Below are positions 1 to 6,211 of a stretch of 11,229 bases of DNA, piece by piece. This stretch comes from Deltaproteobacteria bacterium (lineage in GTDB: Bacteria; Desulfobacterota; DAOWOC01). A program made the position numbers and the translations under genes. The stretch is taken from contig DAOWOC010000009.1 in NCBI GenBank assembly GCA_030642225.1, positions 1-11,229 of the forward strand, given 5' to 3'. Below the pieces are notes generated by a model that saw only the letters and a program-made list of their open reading frames with translations, ran no database searches and was not told the origin of the DNA. Within the stretch, counting starts at the first letter, position 1; every line of letters starts with the position of its first letter.

Positions 1-75
1 AACGTATATAAATCAAGTTTTTTTTGATAATTATTACCATTTAAAGACATGAATCGTGAAATCAATATTTTTCAA

Positions 76-118
76 GGTTCCCTGAAGATAAAGATGTGAC
101 CCCGGTTCCAGTTCCCAG
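76..118. repeat. Short repeat-like stretch downstream of pyrD
   Basis: The hexamer GGTTCC occurs twice in the same orientation (76-81 and 104-109). Each copy lies next to a further TTCCC/CCAG element, and GC-rich GACCCC sits between them. The stretch is much richer in GC than the surrounding AT-rich spacer. On the minus strand it contains GGGGTCACATCTTT, which resembles the repeats often found beside IS200-like REP-associated transposase genes. That resemblance is from memory only, and no transposase is visible in the window. It lies just beyond the end of pyrD and has no clear terminator structure. Confidence 0.25.
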
Positions 119-171
119 TTTTTCACTAATTGCTTGTTTCATACAACTATTGATAGTATGTTTAATGATAC

Positions 172-1104
172 CTACACAACAAGACTGCCCCTTAATTGCC
201 CAATACTGCCAAGCCCCATCTCCCTGACAATTCTTTCAAGACCTGTCACGATATTCATGGCTGAGCATGGATCAATAAAATTTGCAGTGCCAACCTGTAC
301 AGCGCTTGCCCCAACCATTATAAATTCAGCTGCATCCTCCGGGGTCATGATCCCGCCTATGCCTATTACCGGTATGTCAATTGCCTTTGATGCCTGATAA
401 ACCATGTTTAAAGCAATGGGTTTTATGGCCGGTCCGGACAGGCCGCCGGTTATATTTTGAAGCTTCGGTCTTCGGGTCTTTAAATCAACGGCCATGGCCT
501 GAAGGGTATTAATTAAAGAGATAATATCAGCTCCGCCTTTTTGAGCCGCCTCTGCCATGGCTGCAATGTCTGTTACATTAGGCGTTAATTTTACAATCAG
601 GGTAATATCTGTTTCCTGTTTGCAGGATTTAACAAGCTCATAAAGCAGATCAGGATTTATCCCAAAGGCAATGCCCCCGGCCTCTACATTGGGGCATGAT
701 ACATTAAGCTCTATTGCCGCAATCCGAGCAGATAAATTGAGATATTTTATTATTGACAGGTATTCAGCAATAGTCCTACCCAATATATTTACTATTACAG
801 TAATCTTTTTTTCAACAAGCTCAGGGAGCTTTTCCATAACAAATTTTTTTACACCAACATTTTGCAAACCAATGGAATTAATCATACCGCATGGGGTTTC
901 AACTATCCTTGGTGGAGGATTCCCTGGCCATGGCTCAAGAGATATCCCCTTTGCGACAATGCCGCCAAGCATGGAGATATCAAAATATGGCATAAACTCC
1001 ATGCCATATCCAAAGGTTCCGGATGCAGTAAGAACAGGATTTTTTAAAAACAGATCACCCATTTTTACCGACATGTCAGGTTTTTTATTAATATCTAATC
1101 CCAT
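172..1104 (-). CDS. pyrD: Dihydroorotate dehydrogenase B (NAD+), catalytic subunit PyrD
   Basis: This FMN enzyme oxidises dihydroorotate to orotate, the redox step of pyrimidine synthesis, in the cytoplasm. From the chosen start it has about 310 residues, normal for class 1B. Visible landmarks are the FMN-site SGTFGYG near the N-terminus, TPCGMINSIGLQN, the NVSCPN motif whose cysteine (about residue 137) is the class 1B/1A catalytic base, and the C-terminal phosphate-binding IGIGGI and GASAVQVGTA segments. A cysteine rather than a serine at the base position, with pyrK directly upstream, makes this the NAD-linked heterotetramer type. I chose the ATG at 1104 (protein starts MGLDINKK), preceded by AAAGAG. 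An in-frame ATG at 1143 would add 13 unconserved-looking residues inside pyrK. The gene overlaps the end of pyrK by 10 bases, so translation is probably coupled. It ends in TAG at 172-174. Confidence 0.95.
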   Translation of the reverse strand: MGLDINKKPDMSVKMGDLFLKNPVLTASGTFGYGMEFMPYFDISMLGGIVAKGISLEPWPGNPPPRIVETPCGMINSIGLQNVGVKKFVMEKLPELVEKKITVIVNILGRTIAEYLSIIKYLNLSARIAAIELNVSCPNVEAGGIAFGINPDLLYELVKSCKQETDITLIVKLTPNVTDIAAMAEAAQKGGADIISLINTLQAMAVDLKTRRPKLQNITGGLSGPAIKPIALNMVYQASKAIDIPVIGIGGIMTPEDAAEFIMVGASAVQVGTANFIDPCSAMNIVTGLERIVREMGLGSIGQLRGSLVV

Positions 1105-1880
1105 TGAATCTCTTTGGCCATAAAAACAGGCCCCTTTTGGCATGCAGCCACATATTCACCCGATGTTAACTTTACAGCGCACCCAAGGCACGCACCAATG
1201 CCACAAGCCATGGTCTCTTCCATGGAAAGCTGGCACTCTATATTATATTTTAAGGCAGTCTCTGCAAGCGATCTTAACATTGGCGCAGGCCCGCAGGAAT
1301 AAATTATATCAGGGGAAATTCCGGATTGCATGGTTTTATCCATAAGTGCGGTTACTTGTCCGTAAAAACCTTTTGAACCGTTATCAGTTGCAAACATTGC
1401 ATTAATGTGACTTAAATCATCTCTACAAAAGAGCATGTCTTTTGTAGAAGCACCAAGGAAAAAATATAATTGATAATCATTGAAAATATTATTTTTATTT
1501 AAGTAGTATTTCTCAAGCAGGAAAATAAGGGGGGCAACACCTATTCCGCCAGCCACAAAAAAAACAGTCTTTTTGTTTTGATTAAACTTAAATCCTTTGC
1601 CAAGCGGCCCTCTTATGCGCAGTTTTTGACTCGCACTCATTCCTGAAAGCATGAAAGTGGTCTTGCCAACAACCATATAAAGTATCTCAAGGGAGTTATC
1701 CTTTATACGATGGATGGAAAAAGGACGCATTAAAAGCGGGTCAAGGCATGGCCATGGTTTTATCATGACAAATTGCCCTGGAGATGCATTTTTTATAATA
1801 TCAGGTGCAAGTATGCTCATTCTGAAACATTTTTCAGCAACTTGCGTATTATAAAGAATTTTTGCCTCTATATCTGACAT
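1095..1880 (-). CDS. pyrK: Dihydroorotate dehydrogenase B, electron-transfer subunit PyrK
   Basis: PyrK takes electrons from the FMN of PyrD through a [2Fe-2S] cluster and FAD to NAD+. The 261 residues follow the ferredoxin-reductase plan. There is an N-terminal FAD-binding barrel with MRPFSIHRI (about residues 51-59), then a nucleotide-binding domain with FVAGGIGVAPL (about 108-118) and YSCGPAPML (about 194-202). A C-terminal cluster loop has cysteines at 226, 231, 234 and 247 (C-x4-C-x2-C-x12-C), the PyrK signature. The ATG at 1880 lacks a strong Shine-Dalgarno sequence; only GAG lies nearby. pyrD follows with a 10-base overlap, and pgeF lies 61 bases upstream on the same strand, so a three-gene transcript is likely. 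All four cluster ligands and the flavin motif are intact. General NAD/flavin reductases share the fold, but the cysteine loop and the pyrD neighbour settle the assignment. Confidence 0.95.
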   Translation of the reverse strand: MSDIEAKILYNTQVAEKCFRMSILAPDIIKNASPGQFVMIKPWPCLDPLLMRPFSIHRIKDNSLEILYMVVGKTTFMLSGMSASQKLRIRGPLGKGFKFNQNKKTVFFVAGGIGVAPLIFLLEKYYLNKNNIFNDYQLYFFLGASTKDMLFCRDDLSHINAMFATDNGSKGFYGQVTALMDKTMQSGISPDIIYSCGPAPMLRSLAETALKYNIECQLSMEETMACGIGACLGCAVKLTSGEYVAACQKGPVFMAKEIQWD

Positions 1881-1941
1881 AACAACTCAACTGTAATCTT
1901 AACGAAAAATCCAGATTTTTGTTTGGACACTATTTATAAAT

Positions 1942-2679
1942 TTAAGATAATTTTATACCTATTATTGCCCCGAATCTTCCGGTTATCTTATTTTCACCCC
2001 TGTAGGAATAAAACAACCCTGGATTACATTTAGTGCAAAGGCCGACTTTTTCAATGTTTTCTATGGATATGCCCTGAAGCTTAAGCTGTCTGACTGTTAT
2101 GGCCTGAAAATCAAAATAATCAGGGGATGCCTGAAACTCTTTAAACCATGGTGGAAAGATATCATGGTCATTATATTCTGCACAACATGGTCCGATAGAA
2201 GGGCCAATAAATGCCTTCATGTGCTGAGGGTTGGCATCCCAGGATTGTTTCATCCTTAATACAGTCTTGCCGGTTATATCAGCCACACTCCCCTTCCACC
2301 CATTATGTATATTTGCGATTACTTTTGATACAGGGTCAACAATCATTACAGACTGGCAATCGGCTGTTTTAATTAAAAGCCCTGTACCGGCCTGATCGGT
2401 TATAATAGCATCATAATCATTATATTCCCGGTCATTAAAACAATCATCGCGAATCTCAAGGATATTTATACCATGTGTCTGTTTTAATGAAATAAAATTC
2501 CTGATACCAAGGGCATGTTTGATTTTTTCATGATTTTTTTTAACAGTCTCTTTATTATCCCCAACATCAAAACTAAGATTTAACCCTGAATAATGGCCAT
2601 GACTGAAACCATTCAGCCTGGTTGTTATTCCATGGATCAGCCATGGAATATCCGTTAATTTTTTACTTGTTAGAAACAA
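1942..2679 (-). CDS. pgeF: PgeF/YfiH-family protein (laccase-domain, peptidoglycan editing factor)
   Basis: This is a 245-residue member of the YfiH/DUF152 family, annotated variously as polyphenol oxidase, purine nucleoside-metabolising enzyme and peptidoglycan editing factor. The metal-site signatures are clear: QTHG (His69), KTADC (Cys108) and IHNGW (His125), followed by IGPSIGPCCAEY and a C-terminal CTKCNP...FYSYRG...TGRFGAI segment. The usual HAGWRG is HNGWKG here, a mild variation. The start is TTG at 2679, preceded by TTTAGGC with AGG seven bases away. The frame stays open upstream to a TGA but offers no ATG or GTG, so TTG is the best start. It is the first gene of the probable pgeF-pyrK-pyrD unit. 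Family membership is well supported. Which of the reported activities applies here cannot be told from sequence. Confidence 0.9.
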   Translation of the reverse strand: MFLTSKKLTDIPWLIHGITTRLNGFSHGHYSGLNLSFDVGDNKETVKKNHEKIKHALGIRNFISLKQTHGINILEIRDDCFNDREYNDYDAIITDQAGTGLLIKTADCQSVMIVDPVSKVIANIHNGWKGSVADITGKTVLRMKQSWDANPQHMKAFIGPSIGPCCAEYNDHDIFPPWFKEFQASPDYFDFQAITVRQLKLQGISIENIEKVGLCTKCNPGLFYSYRGENKITGRFGAIIGIKLS

Positions 2680-2805
2680 AGTATTGCCTAAATAACCATA
2701 TTTTATAATTCTTTTCCAAAAACATCTTCAAAAAAAATCCCTGTTGTTTTTCCGTCTCAATGAGCTGTTAATCTTTTTTTCTGCTGCTTCAGCATAATAT
2801 TTAAT

Positions 2806-2835
2806 ATAATAACATGATCATATCAAAATAGACAA
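2806..2835 (-). promoter_or_regulatory. Candidate promoter for pgeF-pyrK-pyrD
   Basis: On the minus strand a -35-like TTGTCT (2835-2830) and a -10-like TATTAT (2811-2806, five of six to consensus) are separated by 18 bases. This would give an untranslated leader of about 120 bases before the TTG of pgeF. The leader includes a small GCTG-CTT-CAGC hairpin at 2783-2793. The region is very AT-rich, so chance matches are likely. Confidence 0.3.
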
Positions 2836-2849
2836 TATTGAAAATTCTA

Positions 2850-2879
2850 TTGACATAAATGTATAAATAGATTTATATA
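2850..2879 (+). promoter_or_regulatory. Candidate sigma-70 promoter of the trp operon
   Basis: A perfect -35 TTGACA lies at 2850-2855. The best -10 at workable spacing is TATATA at 2874-2879 (18-base spacer). Transcription would start near 2886, about 40 bases before the leader-peptide ATG, which suits an attenuator-controlled operon. An inverted repeat, TATAAAT-AG-ATTTATA (2862-2877), lies across the spacer and -10 and could be an operator, although in such AT-rich DNA it may be chance. It does not resemble the E. coli TrpR box. Confidence 0.5.
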
Positions 2880-2928
2880 TACAATATATTAAAAAGTTTA
2901 TAATTAATTTGGAGTCTTTTATTTAATC

Positions 2929-3015
2929 ATGTTTGTCAGGATAACAAATTTAAATATATTGAATAACAATTGGCGTTACTGGTATAATTTTAATCAAGGT
3001 GCGCCTGTGTCCTGA
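2929..3015 (+). CDS. trpL: trp operon leader peptide (28 codons, two Trp codons)
   Basis: This is a short frame from ATG 2929 to TGA 3013-3015. Codons 15 and 18 are TGG (2971-2973 and 2980-2982), set in the run W-R-Y-W-Y-N-F. Trp is the rarest amino acid, so two codons this close in a 28-codon frame just before a terminator and trpE is the classic attenuator signature. Stalling at these codons would leave the downstream AAGGTG segment (2996-3001) exposed. Running on to the TGA would cover it. The Shine-Dalgarno evidence is weak: GGAG at 2911-2914 is 14 bases from the ATG, farther than usual. The peptide itself is presumably without function beyond sensing charged tRNA-Trp. Two Tyr and one Phe codon within the same seven codons might widen the response to other aromatic amino acids, which is inference. 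Confidence 0.85.
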   Translation: MFVRITNLNILNNNWRYWYNFNQGAPVS

Positions 3016-3064
3016 CTCAATACAATACAAAAAAATAAAATAATTTGAGGGCAGCGGTCACCTT
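2996..3064 (+). promoter_or_regulatory. trp antiterminator (alternative leader RNA fold)
   Basis: The segment AAGGTG at 2996-3001 is identical to the 3' arm of the terminator stem (3068-3073), so it can pair with the same partner, CACCTT at 3059-3064. Pairing extends inward: GCC 3003-3005 with GGT 3056-3058, TGTCC 3008-3012 with GGGCA 3049-3053, and TCAA 3017-3020 with TTGA 3045-3048. That gives about 18 base pairs with small bulges. This fold and the terminator exclude each other. It becomes available when the ribosome is stalled at the leader Trp codons and is blocked when the ribosome reaches the leader stop. Confidence 0.85.
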
Positions 3065-3086
3065 TTTAAGGTGCCCGTTTTTTTTT
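3053..3086 (+). terminator. Intrinsic terminator (attenuator) upstream of trpE
   Basis: The stem pairs CACCTT (3059-3064) with AAGGTG (3068-3073) around a TTT loop. One T/C mismatch (3058/3074) follows, then CGG (3055-3057) with CCG (3075-3077), and G-T and A-T closing pairs. Nine T follow at 3078-3086. It lies 70 bases before the trpE start and just after the leader peptide, so it acts as a conditional terminator rather than the end of a transcript. Confidence 0.92.
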
Positions 3087-3155
3087 ACAATTTAACATTT
3101 TACAATTTAAAAACAGATTATACGATAAAATTTTTGATATACAGGTATTTAAATC

Positions 3156-4586
3156 ATGGATAAAAAACAGTTTAATGTTTGCATTAAAGAGACCCTGATT
3201 TCCGCAGACACATGGACTCCGATAAGCCTTTTTTCCACTCTTGTTAAGGATGCCCCGGGCTTCCTGCTTGAAAGCGTTGAAAAAGGAGAACACTGGGGCA
3301 GATATTCGATAGTTGGTCTGAATCCCGCACTGATTTTAATTGAAGATCAAAATGGTTTAACATCTCAAGGGAACCTTGCTTCATCTTTTAAAGACCTTGG
3401 CCCTGACATGGTTTCTGCAATGGGACATATTATGAATATCCTTTCCCCGCCTGATGAATTATTAGATGATGATGGTTTTGTAGGAGGCATTGTAGGATTC
3501 ATAGGTTATGATCAGATAATGCGCTGGGAACCAATCAGAAAAAAACCTTTAAATGACCCGTTTAATCTGCCTGTATCCATGGCAATGCTTCCCTCTGGAA
3601 TTGCTATTTTTGACCATCTTTATCAGTCATTACGGCTGATAGGATTTGACTTTAATGGTGATGAGATAAGCGCAGAAAATATTCTGAAAGGGATGCAAAA
3701 AGTCCTTAAAACACCCAGGCTTCCCAGGTCAAATAATGCTTCTAAAAATGATCCGGATATAATCCCACTTAGTCAGAAAAAGATATTTAAAGATAATGTG
3801 GCAAAAATAAAGGAGATGATCTGGGATGGTGAAGCCATACAAGTAGTGCTTTCACAGAGGTTTGAAGCAAAGATTGATGTTGAGGCATTTCAGGTTTACA
3901 GGGCTCTCAGGTCGATAAATCCTTCACCATATATGTTTTTTTTACGTTTTCCTGATTTTCATCTCATGGGTTCGTCTCCCGAGGTAATGGTAAAGATGGA
4001 GTGGAATAAAGCGATTTTAAGACCTATTGCAGGTACAAGGGCAAGAGGGGCCAATAAGGCTGAAGATGAAAAACTTGCTGACGACCTTTTTTCTGATGAA
4101 AAGGAAAGGGCTGAACATGTTATGCTCGTTGACCTTGCAAGAAATGACCTTGGCCGGGTATGTAAGCCGGGTAGCATAGAAGTAACTTCATACATGAAAA
4201 TTGAACGATATTCCCATGTAATGCACATGGTATCACAGGTTGAAGGCACGCTTAATAAAGGACTCAATTTTGTCGATCTCCTAAAGGCAACCTTTCCGGC
4301 AGGAACAGTAAGTGGCGCCCCAAAGGTCAGGGCAATGCAGATTATAGATGATTTAGAACCCTTTGCCAGGGGGCCGTATGCAGGGGCGATCGGGTATTCT
4401 TCCTTTAATGGCCGGTTTGATACAGGAATTACAATCCGTTCCATATGGGAAAAAAACAAGATATATCAATTTCAGGTGGGCGCAGGGATTGTAGCTGATT
4501 CAACACCTGACAGGGAATATATTGAAACCCTTGAAAAAGCAGGGGCAATGAAAAAAGCCTTGAAACTGGCCACAACATTTGTATGA
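3156..4586 (+). CDS. trpE: Anthranilate synthase component I, TrpE
   Basis: With TrpG, TrpE converts chorismate and glutamine (or ammonia) to anthranilate and pyruvate, the committed step of Trp synthesis. The 476 residues have an N-terminal regulatory half carrying LLES (residues 37-40). The conserved serine there and NPSPYM (255-260) form the Trp feedback site in known TrpE, so feedback inhibition is expected. The C-terminal chorismate-binding half shows GSSPE, RPIAGTRARG (289-298), VDLARNDLGRV, RYSHVMHMVS with its catalytic-site histidine, TVSGAPKVRAM (384-393) and GAGIVADS. All are typical of active enzymes. The ATG at 3156 has a weak AGG ten bases upstream. It follows the attenuator by about 70 bases and is followed 14 bases later by trpG. 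Aminodeoxychorismate synthase (PabB) is related, but LLES and the operon point to TrpE. Confidence 0.97.
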   Translation: MDKKQFNVCIKETLISADTWTPISLFSTLVKDAPGFLLESVEKGEHWGRYSIVGLNPALILIEDQNGLTSQGNLASSFKDLGPDMVSAMGHIMNILSPPDELLDDDGFVGGIVGFIGYDQIMRWEPIRKKPLNDPFNLPVSMAMLPSGIAIFDHLYQSLRLIGFDFNGDEISAENILKGMQKVLKTPRLPRSNNASKNDPDIIPLSQKKIFKDNVAKIKEMIWDGEAIQVVLSQRFEAKIDVEAFQVYRALRSINPSPYMFFLRFPDFHLMGSSPEVMVKMEWNKAILRPIAGTRARGANKAEDEKLADDLFSDEKERAEHVMLVDLARNDLGRVCKPGSIEVTSYMKIERYSHVMHMVSQVEGTLNKGLNFVDLLKATFPAGTVSGAPKVRAMQIIDDLEPFARGPYAGAIGYSSFNGRFDTGITIRSIWEKNKIYQFQVGAGIVADSTPDREYIETLEKAGAMKKALKLATTFV

Positions 4587-4600
4587 TAAGGTATAATAAA

Positions 4601-5167
4601 ATGCTGCTTATAATAGATAATTACGACTCTTTTACATATAATCTTGCACAGGCATTTATGTGCCTTGGGCAAAAGGTTGAGGTAATACGAAACGACAAGG
4701 TTGATCTTAAAAGGCTTAGCATCATGCCTCCTGATTATCTCGTAATATCACCCGGCCCGAGCAATCCCAAAAATGCAGGACAGTCATTGGAAATTTTAAA
4801 TATGATGATCGGCAAGATGCCTATCTTAGGGGTATGTCTCGGACATCAATGTATTATTGAACATTTCGGCGGCAGGGTTGTCAGAGGAAACAGACCTGTA
4901 CATGGCAAGGCATCCCTTATAAGACATGATTCCAAGGGGGTTTTTGCCGGGCTTGATAATCCATTTATGGGAGGCCGTTACCATTCGCTTATAGCTGAAT
5001 CCCCATTGCCCGATGAACTGATTGTTACTGCTAAAACAGATGATGATATTATCATGGGTGTCAGGCACAAAAATTTTGTTATTGAGGGAATCCAGTTTCA
5101 TCCTGAATCAGTGCTTACTGGTGTGGGCACGAAGATTATGAGAAATTTTATAAATTTGAGAGGATAA
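4601..5167 (+). CDS. trpG: Anthranilate synthase glutamine amidotransferase, TrpG
   Basis: TrpG hydrolyses glutamine and passes ammonia to TrpE. It is a class I amidotransferase of 188 residues from the chosen start, opening with the family-typical LIIDNYDSFTYNL. The triad is visible: Cys79 in GVCLGHQ, His167 and Glu169 in FHPES. The oxyanion-loop region reads SPGPSNPKNAG, where many homologues have SPGPC. I chose the ATG at 4601, which has AAGG nine bases upstream and fits the family N-terminus. An in-frame ATG at 4583 overlaps the trpE stop as ATGA and would add six residues, but has no ribosome-binding site. It is a stand-alone trpG, not fused to trpE or trpD. The same subunit could also serve PabB for folate synthesis, as in Bacillus; nothing here decides that. 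trpD starts three bases after the stop. Confidence 0.96.
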   Translation: MLLIIDNYDSFTYNLAQAFMCLGQKVEVIRNDKVDLKRLSIMPPDYLVISPGPSNPKNAGQSLEILNMMIGKMPILGVCLGHQCIIEHFGGRVVRGNRPVHGKASLIRHDSKGVFAGLDNPFMGGRYHSLIAESPLPDELIVTAKTDDDIIMGVRHKNFVIEGIQFHPESVLTGVGTKIMRNFINLRG

Positions 5168-5170
5168 AAA

Positions 5171-6211
5171 ATGTTGCAAAAAAGCATTAAAATAATAGTG
5201 GAAGGAAATGACTTAAGCCCTGAAATGATGGAAGGCGCTATGCACAAAATCATGAGCAACGAGGCAAATGAATCTGAAATCAGCGCCTTTATGGTCGGGC
5301 TCAAAATGAAAGGTGAAAAAAGTCATGAGATAGCGGCGGCAGCACGTATTATGCGTCAGTTTGCATTGCCTGTGGAATATGGGATTGATGAGGATGGTCT
5401 TCTTGCAGATACCTGCGGCACTGGCGGTGATATGTCGCACACATTTAATGTTTCAACCGCTGTTTCCTTTATCATATCAGCCCTTGGTATAAAGATGGCA
5501 AAGCACGGCAACAGGTCTGTATCAAGTGAGTGCGGCAGTGCCGACTGCCTTGAGGCACTTGGGGTCAATATTAATTTAGACCCGTCTAAGGTGACAAGGT
5601 GTTTAAAAGAGATTGGAATAGCCTTCTTTTTTGCGCCTAATTTTCATCAAGCCATGCGCTTTGCAGCGCCTGTAAGACGCACCCTTGGAATACGTTCTAT
5701 TTTTAATGTACTTGGGCCCATATGTAATCCTGCACCTGTAAATATACAATCATTAGGGGTTTATGACCCATCTCTTACTGAGATCATGGCAAATGCTCTT
5801 AAGGAGCTTGGCTGTAAATATGCAATGGTTGTTCATGGTCATGGGGGACTGGATGAGGTTAGCCTTAGCGGCCCCACAAAGGCCTCCTGGCTTATTGATA
5901 ATAAAATTAAAAATATGGTCATTACACCTGAGGATTTAGGTGTTGAGACATCATCTATTGATATGCTTGCCGGAGGAGATGCCAAGACAAACGCTGAAAT
6001 AGTAAAGAGTATACTTATGGGCGAAAGAAAAGGCCCGAGAAAAGATATGGTGTTAATCAATGCCGCAGTTCTTCTTTATGCCTGTAAAAAGGCTGATACA
6101 CTTAAAAAAGGTGTTTTAATGGCACAAGAAACCATTGACTCCGGGGCCGCACTTGAAAAATTGATAGAATTAATCAGATTTTCAAATATCCTTGGGAAAA
6201 AAAATGCTTAA
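5171..6211 (+). CDS. trpD: Anthranilate phosphoribosyltransferase, TrpD
   Basis: TrpD transfers the phosphoribosyl group of PRPP to anthranilate. The 346 residues match the family's usual length. After the N-terminal helical domain come the PRPP loop DTCGTGGD (80-87), NVST (93-96), KHGNRSVSS (111-119), PVRRTLGIRSIFNVLGP (167-183) with its anthranilate-contacting arginine, and HGHGGLDE (222-229), whose acidic pair binds the second magnesium. The conserved NRSVSS-x-SGSAD stretch reads NRSVSSECGSAD here, and the following position is cysteine (ADCLEALG), a mild oddity. The ATG at 5171 is preceded by GAGAGG, a good ribosome-binding site. The start is only three bases after trpG, and the gene overlaps trpC by eight bases, so translation is probably coupled on both sides. 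Confidence 0.97.
   Translation: MLQKSIKIIVEGNDLSPEMMEGAMHKIMSNEANESEISAFMVGLKMKGEKSHEIAAAARIMRQFALPVEYGIDEDGLLADTCGTGGDMSHTFNVSTAVSFIISALGIKMAKHGNRSVSSECGSADCLEALGVNINLDPSKVTRCLKEIGIAFFFAPNFHQAMRFAAPVRRTLGIRSIFNVLGPICNPAPVNIQSLGVYDPSLTEIMANALKELGCKYAMVVHGHGGLDEVSLSGPTKASWLIDNKIKNMVITPEDLGVETSSIDMLAGGDAKTNAEIVKSILMGERKGPRKDMVLINAAVLLYACKKADTLKKGVLMAQETIDSGAALEKLIELIRFSNILGKKNA

Noticed and set aside
140..160. Imperfect palindrome CATAC...GTATG just after pyrD as a terminator
   Set aside because: The stem is AT-rich and interrupted, and no T run follows on the minus strand, so it does not meet the standard for an intrinsic terminator.
671..1123. A 150-codon plus-strand open frame opposite pyrD
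   Set aside because: It is antisense to a clearly recognised PyrD, has no ribosome-binding site or family features, and is explained as a shadow of the real gene.
1905..1920. AAAAAT-CCAG-ATTTTT hairpin between pgeF and pyrK as a terminator
   Set aside because: The stem is all A-T with no GC core, and no T run follows on the minus strand. It would not stop transcription between the two genes.
2886..3090. T-box riboswitch for Trp
   Set aside because: No T-box conserved bulge sequence or AGGGTGG-type antiterminator was seen, and the translated leader with Trp codons fully explains the terminator/antiterminator pair.
3959..4459. A 166-codon minus-strand frame inside trpE
   Set aside because: It is antisense to the chorismate-binding domain of TrpE, low in complexity (serine-rich) and without its own signals. 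It is a shadow frame.
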